A DNA stretch of 64,000 nucleotides from Bettongia penicillata ogilbyi (GCA_023548195.1 JAJHZJ010000335.1:6058514-6122513); one strand, 5' to 3'. Shown: positions 24,901-33,315, counted from the first letter of the stretch. The notes: generated by a model not told the origin, from the letters alone. Made by a program: numbers and translations.

Positions 24901-27900
24901 GCTCCCAGTGGAGTAACTCTCTCTACCAATGCAGATCACCAACTGGCTGGTCACTCACTCATAATGATAGGCAGTTGCCTGGGACCTCAAGAGGTTAGGA
25001 CATGTCAGAGGTGAAACCCAAACATGGGTCAGCTGGCTCTGAGATCAGGGCTGTATCCATTACCCCATATTCTTTCTCAATGCAATTTTCCCCCAAAAAA
25101 GTGCCTATGGGTCATTGGGAGCAGAGATTCCTGACATTAAAAATATGTATTTATGAAAAAGTCATATTAAAAAGGGCAGCTAGGTGGTACAGTGGATAAA
25201 GCTCTCATCCTGGAGTCAGGAAGATGAGTTCAAATCTGCTCCCAGATGCTTCCCAGTTGTGTGACCTTGGGCAAGTCATTTAACCCTGTTTGCCTCAATT
25301 TCCTCATCTGTAAAATGAACTGGAGAATAAAATGGCTAACCCTCTAGTATCTTTGTCAAGAAAACCTCAGACAGGAACATAAAGAACTGGACACAACTGT
25401 AAAACAACTGAATATACATGTATTTTTAATTGATTTTTATGAAAAATTGTTACCATTTCCCAGTCCCAGCCACCATGAGAACAAAGAATTACAATGAGAT
25501 AAAACCATCCACTGATCACTCCAATAATGCATACCTTATTCTGCATCAGTAGCCCACCACACTTCCCTGCTACTCTGGAGGGCACCCCAATCATCCAAGC
25601 TAACCACCTCAGCATCATCCTCAGCTCCTCACTCTCTCCCCATGCTTCTCCAACCTAAGCAACATCTCACATATGTCACCTCTCCACTCACATAGTCACC
25701 TCCTAAGTTCAGGCCTTCACCACCTTTTTCTTGGTCTAATAGCCTGTAATTGGTCTGCCTGCCTCTCCCACCACAATCAATTGTCCATTCAGCTACCAAG
25801 ATGACATTTCTAAAGCATAAGTCTGACCATGCCACCCCTCCCCACTTAATAAATTTCAAGGGCTCCCCATGTTCTCCTGGATCAAACATAAGATCTGTCA
25901 CTTAGTGCCCTTCATAACTTGGTCCCCACCTATCTTTCCAGACTTATTCTTGTTTTCCACATACACATTCTACAATCCGTGCTACTGACCTACTTGTAAT
26001 TCCCTAAACACGTCATTTCATTATCGCACATATCTATGCCTTTTCACTGAAATGTTTTCTCTCCTCAGCTCCATCTAGCATCCCTGACTTCCTTCAAAAC
26101 TCAGTACAAATCATACCTTCTGCAGTAACCCTCTCCCAGTCCCCCCAGCTAGAAATACTTTCTAGTTGCAGATTACCCTATAATGACTCCTCTCTCTGTC
26201 TCTGTCTCTCTCTCCTATCTCTCTGTCTCTCCTATCTCTCTCTGTCTCTCTCTCCTATCTCTCTCTCTCCCCTCTCTCTCTGATTTTGTCTCTGTCTGAC
26301 TCTGTCTCTATCTTAGAGCATCTCTTCCATTGTCTGTATTTTGTTTGTACCAAGTTGTTTACATGTCTGCTTCTTCAGAGGAGAGACCATGTTTTTTGCT
26401 ATTCATTGTATCACCCATGCCTGGCACATAGTGAGATCTTTATAAATGCCCATTGACAGACTGCCTTCCTATTTTCTCTTTTAGAAACCCTTTTTCGCCC
26501 TTCTTTCTATTGGGCTCCAATTCCCATCTCCCCTCCTCCATAGCGCCTTCAGGGATTGTCTGATCTTTGTAGGGGTCTCTCTCCCCAATCCTGGGTCTCT
26601 AGAGCTCTTTCTCTTTGAAATGGGAAAATTCTCTCTATTCTGTCTTCTATTGTTTTAAGAGGAAGGGAGCAAAGGTCTTGGGGCAGCAGGTGCTTTCCTA
26701 TCTCTCTGGGAAAAGGTTCTTCTTCAACCCTCTCACTCTCATTCTTTCTCCTGATCCTTACACCCAGGTCCCCCAATAATGACTTTTTCTCCTCTCCTCT
26801 TCCCTACGCAATCCTGGCCATGGCATGGATGTTGGACCAGTGACCCCTGGGAAAGTCTAGACTCTCTTCCAGTAACTTGCTATGCAGCTTTGGACAAGTC
26901 AATAGTCTAGACTCTCTTCCAGTAACTTGCTATGCAGCTTTGGACAAGTCAATTAGCCTTTGTTTCCCCATCTGTAAAATGAGAGGGTTAAACCAGATAA
27001 TTGTTCTAGTGCCTTCCAATGTTCTAATGCCCTGACATTCTCCAATGCATTCAGAAGTAGCTATGAAAAGAGAAACTAACTTAGTGTCAGATATTTGGAT
27101 TAAAAACCTAACCTGCCATTTACCAACTCTGTGACTGTGGGCAAGTCATTTAAAGGAACAACCTATTTCTATTGATTTAGAGGAGTCTATTCATTATGGA
27201 ACAGATGCAAGTATTCTCATTTTACAGATGAGGATACTAAAGCTCAGAGAGGCCATTTGTCCAAGGTGACATCAGTAATTGGTTGAGCTGGAATTTGAAC
27301 TTGGGGCTTCTAACCCAGATCTACATCACAATGCCATGAAATCTTAATTGAGTCTCAATTTCCTCAAGTGAAAATTGGGGTGACAATACTTGCTTTTCCT
27401 AGTGCACAGAGCTGTGAAAGAAATGCTCTATGGGCTGTGGAGAGCCTGGTGTCAGAGCTACTGTAGGGATGAGGATGGGGGAGGGAGAGGGTCAGGGAGA
27501 AAGAAGTTGAGAGGATTTGGGAAGTGAGAGCAAAGGGATGGTGGAGGGGAAGGGGCAGGGAACAGCTGAAGTACAAAGTATGGCTGATGTCTTGAAGCAA
27601 GAATCTTCTGCCTTGGAACTCAGTAGATCATCGTCCTCACACACAGCTGTCTGCACCCCACTCCCTTTTGTGAAGATGGGCTCCACAGAGCCATTCACAG
27701 TCTATCCCAGGCCTCCAGGTCGGGGATACTATCTGGGGACCCTACAGGGATACACTCCATGACCTCAGTCTCATTAGCAATGAAACTGCCACTGTGGCTC
27801 AGGTGCTCCTCTCCACTCCCATTCACTTCTCCAGACTGGAAGTCTCAAGGGCCCCTGTGGCTGGAAGGCACCATTAGTGACCCTCCTGGGGGCCTTCAGT

Positions 27901-29741
27901 CTCTGACATGTGCTAGCAGGAGGAGACAGACACAGACACAGGGACCTTCAGGCACTGGGCCCCAGCTGGGATCAGACTGCCAGGCGGGGGTGGGGGGAGC
28001 TAATGTCCAGGGAGAAGGGGAGGATTATTAGCAGGAGAAAGAACAATGATGTTTATTTGAACCTTTCTCCAAGGATCTCCAAGCACGTTGTAGATGTGCT
28101 GCTCACTCTCATAAAACTCCTGAGGTTGGGGTTGGGCGAAGGGTGGTGGTGGTGGAGGAATGACATTATTCAATGACTGGAATTCACACCTCCCACTTAT
28201 CTGAACACACATACACTTCCTACTCCCTGTTCCATCCTTGACCTATACCCTACATGGACCAGAGTCTGTACTAGGGCAGGTCAAAGAAGGAAAGAAGTTC
28301 CAGACATAAGGGTCCTTTATAAGAATCTCCCAGACCCAGTCCAGGACGAGCAAAAAATAAACAAACAAACAAACAAATAAATAAAAAATCTCTGAAAACA
28401 ACTTGACCCTTCTGATCCTGAACTACCTTCCCAGGATTGCTTGGAGTTGTTAATGATGGGGGTAGGGGAGACAGAGAAAATAGCCTTCTCTCTCTGCCTT
28501 TCTCTTCCTTTGGCTATCCTCCCCAGGTGAAATGTCTGCCAAAGGACAGAGCTCGGCCCAAGAGGAGAGATTCCCTAGGTCTGGGTCTAATCGGGAAGAG
28601 CTAGGATAGAAACTGGTGGTGCAAAGGGGGTCCAGGGGCTACTCTGACCTCACTTGCTTTCTCACAGAGCGACTGGGGAGAAAGTGGTCCAAAGAACCTC
28701 TGTCTCTCTCCAAGGTGCTCAAACCTCTTTTTACTCGATCGCCCGCCATCCGAGTACCCTACTCGGTCCGACCCATTTGGGGGAGTTGTCATGCCTCCGG
28801 GTACCTCAGAGATCACTCAAGGAGATTAGATGTAGGGCGCTCTCCCTACTCTCCTGGGACCCTCCCATCATTATAGGCTCCTAAGATTTAGAACTGAAAG
28901 GTACCTTAGAGATCATTTAGTCCAATCCCTTAGATTGATGAGGGAGTTGAGACTCAGGGGGAGTGACTTAACCACGGCCACACACAATGAAAGAGCAGAG
29001 CTGGGTTGAAGCCTGGATTTTCTTACTCCAGATTCAATGTCCAATCCCCCAGGATGTCTAGGTTAATCTTCCTTCACCTCATATACGGTCAGACGGAGGC
29101 CAGCTTTGCCTAGCACAGACCTCATCTTCCCCATGGTGGTGGTGAGGAGAGACAAGGACACGTGGCTCTAAGGCCCCTTCATTCTAAGGGCCAAGTACCG
29201 GCCCAGAGCTTTCTCTTTGGTTTGGGGAGGCATTTGCCACCTTGGAACTCCTGACACCACCAACCAAGGGATAGCGGACCTTAATGTGAGCTGGCGATCT
29301 GGGTCTCAGGCCCAGAACCTCCCCACCTCGGTAGAAGACCCCCGCCCACTGACCCCACCTCCAATTCTGGCGGAGAGGAAGGGGGACCCAGAGCGAGTCT
29401 GGGAAATGGCATCCGGCGTCCCCTTCCTCCTTTTCGGTGCCCAGCTTCCCTACCCGAATACCGACCTCCGCCCCGTCCAGTCCAGCTCCAAGGCGGAAGG
29501 GACTTGCTCCTGGGGTGGGGGGAGAGGCCACTGCCCTGGGCAGGGAAGAAGGGATCCCCAGTTACCCCGGGGTAGGGCGAGCAGCGGAGAGTGCATGGCG
29601 GGGATAAGCGCCCTGGGCCCCTAGCGCTTCTCACCTGAAATTGGGAGGCGACACGATATGCAACCCCAGGAACGGGGAGGCCCCAGGCGTGGACGCGGCG
29701 CCCCCGCCCCCGGCGCGCCCGCCGCTCTCTCGCTCCGCCAT
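2775..29741 (-). CDS. MAPK8IP1: MAPK8IP1 (JIP1/IB1) JNK scaffold, long isoform
   Basis: Twelve coding exons (high to low): 29741-29635, 11587-11482, 9460-9077, 6792-6711, 6326-5502, 5398-5323, 5230-5058, 4624-4515, 4188-4072, 3223-3153, 3071-2973, 2847-2775. They total 2223 nt, or 740 aa (human 711). All introns are GT-AG; the intron 8 donor (AAG|GTGCCG) is weak. JIP1 assembles MLK3, MKK7 and JNK and links cargo to kinesin-1. Visible parts: N-terminus MAERESGG; acidic run about 110-127; Q/P-rich run 137-154; JNK-binding motif [11 protein letters not shown] 182-192; long Ser/Pro/acidic linker 228-501; SH3 about 505-575, starting [14 protein letters not shown] about 586-725, with [20 protein letters not shown]; and the kinesin light chain-binding end [11 protein letters not shown] 730-740. 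The Q/P tract and a short deletion at [10 protein letters not shown] differ from human. No frameshift was found; the identity is certain. Confidence 0.97.
4780..4985 (-). repeat. MIR-type SINE relic in MAPK8IP1 intron 7
   Basis: AAACTGAGGCACAGG, then CTTGCCCAAGGTTACACAGC, is the reversed core of a MIR/CORE-SINE. A TTAAACACC-type L2 tail fragment may follow at 4917-4985. It is old and truncated. Confidence 0.6.
7130..8640. other. Strand-asymmetric C/T-rich then G/A-rich block
   Basis: In MAPK8IP1 intron 3, about 7130-8240 is strongly pyrimidine-rich on the plus strand (runs such as CTTCCTTTCCCTTACACCTC) with almost no CpG. From about 8280 to 8640 the strand switches to purine-rich GATGAG/GGGATGAG-type sequence. 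I see no exon and no transposon I can name here. Confidence 0.7.
8644..9010. repeat. G-rich minisatellite, 18-19 bp units
   Basis: About nineteen tandem copies of a unit like GTGCTGGGGGACTGGGACG, with variants carrying CCTGGAGGCC, GAGCCCGGAATG or ACCGGGGCG. Units are grouped in a higher-order period of 94 bp (compare 8719 onward with 8813 onward). The array ends about 70 bp from the exon 3 donor of MAPK8IP1. Runs of four and five Gs give G-quadruplex potential on the plus strand; the transcribed RNA is C-rich. Confidence 0.95.
9828..9908. promoter_or_regulatory. Inverted X-box + CRE-like palindrome
   Basis: The left arm 9828-9856 contains GTTTCCGTGGCAAC, then TGACCTCAC. The right arm 9881-9908 contains GTGAGGTCA, then GTTGCCATGGAGAC. 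The arms are reverse complements with three mismatches and a small mismatched/gapped stretch, separated by 24 bp. GTTGCCATGGCAAC-like sequence is the RFX X-box, and TGACCTCA is one base from a CRE. The X-box to CRE order resembles the X1-X2 module of MHC class II promoters. Confidence 0.6.
10200..10260 (-). repeat. Short MIR-like fragment
   Basis: TTTACAGAGGGGGAAACTGAGGCAC is the reversed end of a MIR/CORE-SINE core. It is embedded in the CpG-rich block, which shows that part of that block is repeat-derived. Confidence 0.5.
13004..13074 (-). CDS. MAPK8IP1: Alternative first coding exon of MAPK8IP1
   Basis: Read on the minus strand, this 71-nt exon starts ATGCCTCTGGTG at 13074 and ends ...GAACGCTG|GTAGGG. 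It encodes [14 protein letters not shown], then [10 protein letters not shown], where the last codon is completed by the first base of exon 2 (11587). It closely matches the alternative JIP1 N-terminus known in mouse (beginning MQLVLKMDSSPDND). It has the same phase as exon 1 at 29635-29741, so the two are interchangeable and the isoform would be 728 aa. It lies 1.4 kb upstream of exon 2 and 16.6 kb downstream of the long-isoform start. The other two in-frame ATGs (codons 5 and 7) could also initiate. Confidence 0.85.
13261..13270 (-). promoter_or_regulatory. MEF2-type / TATA-like box before exon 1b
   Basis: TTAAAAATAG fits the MEF2 consensus YTAWWWWTAR exactly. On the minus strand it reads CTATTTTTAA, 187 bp upstream of the alternative MAPK8IP1 start, and could act as an A/T-rich TATA-like element. 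The promoter role is inferred from position and consensus. Confidence 0.4.
13785..14345 (+). repeat. Two MIR-type SINE relics
   Basis: At 13785-13910 and 14220-14340 the plus strand reads as MIR-type SINE 3' halves: CCTCAGTTTTCTATTCTGTAAAAT, and TTTCTTTATCTCTAAAATGAG followed by AAGGTCCCTCTAGTTCTAAA. Both are in MAPK8IP1 intron 1. Confidence 0.6.
14625..14735 (+). repeat. L2 LINE 3' tail
   Basis: TATGAGCTCCTTGAGGGCAG ... TTAGCACAGTGCTTGGCACATAGCAAG is the conserved 3' end of L2 in sense orientation, well diverged. Confidence 0.7.
14941..15169 (-). repeat. Near full-length marsupial tRNA-SINE
   Basis: On the minus strand the element starts GGCAGCTAGGTGGAGCAGTGG, continues through GAGTCAGGAAG, AAGTCACTTAACC and CCTCAGTTTCCTCCTCTGTAAAAT, and ends in an A/T-rich tail near 14941. 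The tRNA-like head with A and B box remnants followed by a CORE region is typical of marsupial SINEs. Confidence 0.8.
15540..16360 (+). repeat. CR1/L3 LINE relic
   Basis: Recognisable L3 phrases in order: CTGGATGCTCTCCAGT, AATACTCCAGAAGAAGTTTAACCAG, AGGACAGCTCCCCAGGGTAC and CAGTCTAGTAACCCTATCAAAAAGG. These belong to the 3' part of L3 in sense orientation, strongly diverged. Confidence 0.7.
16360..17240 (-). repeat. Diverged L1-type LINE remnants
   Basis: Phrases such as GGTATATACCCAGTAATTG, CATGCACAGTTAAGTCCC, CATAGTTCCAAAATGTTTCC and CATATGGCTATTGGTAGCC match the reversed 3' half of L1 ORF2 as seen at 23555-24421, but are much more decayed. Boundaries are approximate. Confidence 0.5.
17240..18846. 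other. AT-rich intronic stretch, no gene seen
   Basis: Part of MAPK8IP1 intron 1. Base composition is AT-rich and old LINE debris is likely (for example around 17820-18450), but I cannot place it in a family. No exon with flanking splice signals and a JIP1-like reading frame is present. Confidence 0.5.
18851..18918. repeat. (GA)n microsatellite
   Basis: A nearly perfect GA dinucleotide run of about 68 bp with one GACA interruption near its start. Confidence 0.95.
19270..19425 (+). repeat. L2-like fragment ending in (CT)n
   Basis: ATTAAGTATTTGCTAGGTGCCAG ... CTCAAGAACCTTACATTCTAAT is a common L2-derived phrase (in sense, 'increasing age/size ... lost, plus length'). A (CT)n run follows at 19397-19425. 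Confidence 0.55.
20640..21060 (+). repeat. CR1/L3 LINE relic
   Basis: L3 phrases in order: TGATGGGGAACTCACTACTTC, GAAGACAGCTATCATGTCCCC, TTCTTCAGGCTAAA and TCCTTCATGGATTTGGCCTG, ending near CTACACTTTTTCAGTTTATCAAT. Sense orientation. Confidence 0.7.
21840..22125 (+). repeat. L3 fragment followed by a SINE
   Basis: At 21885-21925, GGTTTGACCAGGGCAGAGGACAGACGG is an L3 phrase. From about 21930, CTGGGCAAGTCACTTAATTTC and CCTCAGTTTCCTCATCTGTAAAAT mark a SINE in sense orientation that replaced or joined it. Confidence 0.65.
22345..22597 (+). repeat. Full-length marsupial tRNA-SINE
   Basis: GGCAGCGAGATGGTGCAGTGG, ACTAGCTGGATGACCTTGG, CTCCCAGGGTGGTTGTGAGG and the end TAAATGTTAGCTCTTATTATT give the whole element, from tRNA-like head to CORE and 3' tail, in sense orientation. 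Confidence 0.8.
22620..22970 (-). repeat. SINE fragments, mainly reversed
   Basis: A short sense MIR-like piece lies at 22620-22735. From 22805 to 22970 the minus strand carries the distal half of a marsupial SINE: CTGGAGAAGGAAATGACAAACC, ATTATCTTTGCCAAGAAAACCCC and AGAGTCAGATATGG. Confidence 0.7.
23130..23545 (+). repeat. CR1/L3 LINE relic
   Basis: GTGATGGGGAGCTCACCACC, TTCTGGGGCCAAGCAGAATTAG and AAGGCAGCTCTGATGTCCTCCC follow the order of L3. Sense orientation, next to the L1 at 23555. Confidence 0.7.
23555..24421 (+). repeat. 5'-truncated marsupial L1, 3' end
   Basis: The element carries the end of ORF2 (AATTGGGGAGTGGTTGAACAAG, GGAATGGAATACTATTGTG, ACATGAACTGATGCTGAGTG) and the 3' UTR (AAGAACTATGGAGTC, TTCTTTCACAATATGACTAAT), then an A-rich tail ending AAAAAAATAA. 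The reading frame is interrupted. It lies in MAPK8IP1 intron 1, antisense to the gene. Confidence 0.85.
25168..25420 (+). repeat. Full-length marsupial SINE
   Basis: GGGCAGCTAGGTGGTACAGTGG, GAGTCAGGAAGATGAGTTCAAA, AAATGAACTGGAGAATAAAATGG and GACACAACTGTAAAACAACTGAA cover the whole element. This head and tail combination is the strongest marsupial marker in the window. Confidence 0.88.
25500..26455 (+). repeat. Long L2 LINE 3' region
   Basis: ATTGGTCTGCCTGCCTC, CTAAAGCATAAGTCTGACCATG, AAGGGCTCCCCATGTTCTCC, TAGTGCCCTTCATAACTTGG and the tail ACCCATGCCTGGCACATAGTGAG follow L2 in order for about 950 bp. A (CT)n/(CTGT)n run sits inside at about 26190-26310. Confidence 0.8.
26854..26953. repeat. 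Perfect 50-bp tandem duplication
   Basis: 26854-26903 and 26904-26953 are identical 50-mers (starting AGTCTAGACTCTCTTCCAGT). The unit is part of a MIR-type SINE, which resumes after the second copy (TAGCCTTTGTTTCCCCATCT). Confidence 0.95.
27115..27345. repeat. MIR-type SINE debris
   Basis: A sense piece CTGTGACTGTGGGCAAGTCATTTAA is followed at 27215-27340 by a reversed piece ATTTTACAGATGAGGATACTAA ... GAACTTGGGGCTTCTAACCC. Both are short and diverged. Confidence 0.6.
28351..28388 (+). repeat. A-rich (CAAA)n/(TAAA)n tract
   Basis: AAAAAATAAACAAACAAACAAACAAATAAATAAAAAAT-type sequence, possibly an old retroposon tail. No body can be recognised upstream. Confidence 0.85.
28702..28722 (-). promoter_or_regulatory. 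Second RE1-like sequence (intron 1)
   Basis: On the minus strand TTGAGCACCTTGGAGAGAG differs at one position from the degenerate REST consensus NTYAGMRCCNNRGMSAG (G for Y). It sits at the equivalent place in the diverged copy (28703-28825) of the segment that contains the better RE1 at 30299-30319. Confidence 0.4.
28703..28825 (+). repeat. Diverged copy of segment 30301-30425
   Basis: Shared blocks in the same order: CTCTCCAAGGTGCT, GCCAT, TTGGGGGAG, TTGTCA and CTCAGAGAT. By eye the two segments are about 70% identical over 120 bp, in direct orientation and 1.6 kb apart, one inside intron 1 and one upstream of exon 1 of MAPK8IP1. Confidence 0.6.
28870..29010 (-). repeat. MIR-like relic, reversed
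   Basis: AAGGTACCTTAGAGATCATTTAGTCCAA ... TTGAGACTCAGGGGGAGTGACTTAA is a phrase repeated several times in this window in diverged form (also near 12770, 30800 and 46250). Confidence 0.55.
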
Positions 29742-29784
29742 TCTCCCGGCGCAGCCCAGTCCATCCGGGCGGGCGGAGCGAGCC

Positions 29785-29987
29785 AGAGAGGAGGAGGAGG
29801 AAAAGGGAAAGAAGGCGGAGGAGGAAGAGGAGAAGGAGGAGGAAGAGGAGGAAGAGGAGGGGGAGAGGGGGAGAGGAGGGGAGGAGGGAAAGGAGGAGAG
29901 AGAGGAGGAGGGGGAGGAGGAGGGAGGGGGAGTAGGAAAGGGAGGGGAGGAGAGAGAGGAAGAGGGGGGAGGGGGAGGAGGGAGGGG
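29785..29987. repeat. Polypurine (GGA)n tract at MAPK8IP1 5' end
   Basis: About 200 bp of almost pure purine on the plus strand (GAGGAGGAGG, AAGGCGGAGG and similar) with very few interruptions. It starts about 45 bp upstream of the MAPK8IP1 start codon, so on the transcribed strand it is a polypyrimidine 5' UTR/promoter tract. Confidence 0.9.
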
Positions 29988-30298
29988 CGGAGAAGCTGCT
30001 GCTGTAGCCGCCAGGAGCCCGGAGGGGAGGAGGAGGAGGAGAAAGGGGCGGAGCGCACCTGCGGAGGGCTCGGCTACACCTACAGTCAGGGCTCCCGAGT
30101 CTGGGGGCTGGGCATCCGCTACCAGGCAGCGCAGGGTGAGCCTAGGGCAGCCGGGGACTTGGTGAAAGCAGGGGCTGGAGAGGGTCCCAGAGATGGAACT
30201 GGCCGGGTGGAAGGGACACGGATGGACAGAGGGGAAACTCTCTCCTCTCCTCCTCGGCACGCCTACCTCCTCCAATAGCACGGGGTAGCGCCCCCGCT

Positions 30299-30319
30299 GC
30301 CGCTCTCCAAGGTGCTGAA
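30299..30319 (-). promoter_or_regulatory. RE1/NRSE (REST-binding) site
   Basis: The minus strand reads TTCAGCACCTTGGAGAGCGG, matching all 17 positions of NTYAGMRCCNNRGMSAG and most of the full 21-bp RE1. It lies 558 bp upstream of the MAPK8IP1 ATG. REST control of human MAPK8IP1/IB1, restricting it to neurons and beta cells, is established; that this site is the orthologous element is inferred. Confidence 0.7.
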
Positions 30320-30469
30320 GCCGCCCTTTCCCTGGTTACCTGCCATTCTCCACCCCCACATTGTCCACCACATTTTTTTGGGGGAGGGTTGTCAAACCCC
30401 AGAATATCTCAGAGATTATTCCCTTCCCTGGGGGAAAAATGCAGAATTACTGAGATTTTAAAAGCCTGT

Positions 30470-30890
30470 TGTTTATGTGGGACCTTCACAGTCTCCTACC
30501 ACTGGATCTCAGGTGGAGTGGAAAGAGCCCCAGGTCCGGAACCTCGTCTTTGCCTCTTACTCTCCATGGGACCCGAGACATGTCCCTTTCTCGGTCTGGG
30601 CCCCGGTTTCATAATATGTAAAATGAAAGGACTGGACTTCACCTTCTCTAAGATCCCTTCACTTTGGGAGCTGTACAGAGAAAATGAGAAAAGGAGGGGA
30701 GGCAGGGCGAAGGTCATTCAGATTCATGTCTTTGCACTCGGACCCATTTCTTCCTCAAATACCTTGGATAACATTTGGTCCCAGAAATCTGGACTCTACT
30801 ATAGGCTTGAGTGTTAAAGGCTAGAAAGGACCATAGAAATCAAGTCCAACCCCACTTTACAGAGAAATGTGGGCTGGTACAACTTGCAAG
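30470..30890 (+). repeat. MIR-type SINE relics
   Basis: 30500-30665 carries a sense SINE (GGTTTCATAATATGTAAAATG, then TCTAAGATCCC). 30800-30890 carries a reversed piece (AAAGGACCATAGAAATCAAGTCC ... TTTACAGAGAAATG). Confidence 0.55.
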
Positions 30891-31059
30891 GCCAAGGGGT
30901 GTAAGGGGTGGGAGGGTTGATTCCAAGCACAATGCTCTCTCCCCTACATCAAGCTGCCTCTTGCCCCACCCTCCCCCAGAGTGTTTTCTGGGCCTCTGAA
31001 GTCCCCTTCCCAGCCCTGACCCTTTCTCACCTCCCAGCCCCAGATCAATCCTAGACTAG

Positions 31060-32325
31060 AGACACAGTATCCTCTCTTTCCTAATCGAAGCCTCCTCTGA
31101 CTTCCCCACCCCCAAGGCTGTCAGCAATGTCTGATTTTCTCACCTCACTGACTCTCTTAGCACCTCGATAGCATTTGCTCCTTGTAAAGTGCTCTTCCTA
31201 AGCTAACACACTGTCTTCTCTGCCAGGTCACAGGCTCTGCCTCCTGAATATCCACCCATTAATTTCATGACCTTCTGAGTTTCATTTCACTCTCGGGCTC
31301 TCCTACCTCTTAGCCATTTGGGATTTTTTCTGAGTTATATTTTCCCCCTTTGAGGCCTCCACTGACACAAAGCCTTGACTGAGTAGTTCCTTCCCAGTAT
31401 ACCTACTTTGGTTCTTCCCTCTCCAGGGACTGGTGCCTATGCTGTTTGGGCCCCTGGAGCTCCTAACATCCCCTTGATGAGCTTCCTATGGAAATTCATC
31501 TAACGAGCCAGCTTGTTGCTGTGGGTGTTGGCAAACTGCAGAGCCCTTGAAGCCTGTACCAGGCTCCAACCCCACAGGTTTGATGGGGGTGTCCTGACCT
31601 AATGATTATATCTTTGGATCTCTTTGTCATCTCAGCATCCACACCTCCACACCTCCATGTGCCCCAGAACAGCTTCCTGCCTTCTCAGGCTTCTAGTCTG
31701 GCCCCAGAAAGAACCTTCCCCAGAATTCCACCCCAACAGGTTTCTGCTAAGTACTAGAATAAATGCTGAACTTGAAGTCAGATCTAGTTTCAAATCTTGT
31801 CTTTGCCACTTGTTTCTATGATCCTAGGCACATAACTACATCTTTTGGGGCCTTAGTAAAGTGAGAAGACTGGACCAAGAGAGATTCCTTCCACCCCTAA
31901 ACCTAGGATTTCTGTAGGACTTGACTGTTGTAACCTCATCTCTTCCTTCTGGTGTCTGTTAGGATCCCCACTGCCTACTCGATGTGCAAACTCCTGATTC
32001 CAGCATTCAAAGTCCTCCCTGAGCTGCTTTTTGGCCTTAGCCCACTCTGCATCCCTTCAGTCTCCTCTCAGGTGACTGTGCTTCTGCTCATGGTCTCATA
32101 CCCAGAATGGACTGTTGGCTAAGGCTAACTCAAGTGACACCTTTTCCTCTGCAGAGCTCTCCAGTTGATGCTGACCTTGTCCTTTCTACCCTCTGACTCT
32201 GGGCTCTGGGAGCTCCTTAGGCACAAAGTCGGTATCCTACTTTAGATTATGAAGGCCTTGTTTAGTCCCTTGTATGTAGTAATGGGTGCTTAATAAACAT
32301 TTGTTGAGTTGGTTGCTTGGCACAA
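31060..32325 (+). repeat. L2-derived intergenic sequence
   Basis: The stretch between MAPK8IP1 and CRY2 holds no exon. Old L2 is clear from about 31930 (AAAGTCCTCCCTGAGCTGC) to the tail TGGGTGCTTAATAAACATTTGTTGAGT at 32285-32312, and probable at 31060-31250. A SINE piece lies at 31750-31900. Confidence 0.6.
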
Positions 32326-33315
32326 ATCCCCACAGATACCCGCTCCTTGGATTGAACACTGCTAAGAACAGTCAGACTGAAAGCATCTGCAGGGAACATC
32401 CATAGGATCCAGCCACTTGGGTGGCCCACTCCTCTCATCCTGAAGGCTTAGGAGAGGCCCTTTTCATGGCATTGCTGCTAGAAAATCAGGCCCTTCTCAG
32501 CCTCTGTAGTGGGATTCATGGATGCCAATGATTATTTCTGGATGTATGGGTATATGGGACCTGTTCCCATCCTGGAATCTGGACTCTGTGAGGCCTTTTG
32601 GATGAAATGGGGAGGTAAGGATTTCCTTCCCTCTGGGCTCTATCCTCCATTCATTTAAGGCCGAGACTGGACCTTATGCTCTAGAATCCAGTTAAGACAC
32701 AGATCAAAGGAAAGCTGGCCCAAGGCTAGTTTAGAAAGGGCTATTGCTCAAAATCAATTCCAAGAGTGGGGGAAGGACACCATCATCCCCCCTGGGCTAT
32801 GCCTGGCATCTAAGGGCCAGGGTCTGGCCAACCCAACTTATCACAGTGACTAGAAAGTTGAAGGTTGGGTTGCCAGAGCACTGTGCCATGGCACCACTGG
32901 ACCAAGACCAGAAGCATGCCATCCCATAACACTGACTGAGGCTCTTCAGGCAGGTGCTGAAGAAACTTTTCCTGATAAAGTTTCCCAGCAGGTGCATCAA
33001 CAAGGCTGCAGCAATATTAATACCGGGCCAAAGGCCAGTACAGAAGCATGCCAAGATCCCACCACTCCCCGTGGGGATGCTGAATTCAAGGTACTCAGAT
33101 TCCAGAAGCAGCCATGGATTCCAGGGACCCCTTTTCTCTCCCCTTGAGGGTGCTATGGCTCTACTAAAGTATCCCACCCTGGATTCAGGCTTGTAGTTAA
33201 GGGATTTGCCTCCCCACAATTTAGAGTCTCGAGAACAACCTTCTCCATCAGAGTAGTGACAGCCTTGCCCACCCCCACCCCTGGTGGCTGAAAGGACAGA
33301 TGGGACAGGCACAGC
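32326..33315. other. Intergenic, nothing recognised
   Basis: Single-copy-looking sequence beyond the inferred CRY2 3' end. I see no conserved reading frame, RNA gene or named repeat. Confidence 0.5.

Larger units (their letters stand above)
29742..30320 (-). promoter_or_regulatory. MAPK8IP1: MAPK8IP1 promoter / 5' UTR region, CpG island
   Basis: CpG-rich sequence runs from about 29400 to 30310 and covers the long-isoform start codon (29739-29741, context CCGCCAT on the plus strand, a good Kozak). No TATA box is evident. The transcription start cannot be placed by eye. An RE1 match lies at the distal end (30299-30319). Confidence 0.6.

Noticed and set aside
29641..30165. 174-codon Glu/Gly/Arg-rich open frame on the plus strand
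   Set aside because: It is the polypurine tract read as codons, antisense to MAPK8IP1 exon 1 and its promoter. No homology or splice context.
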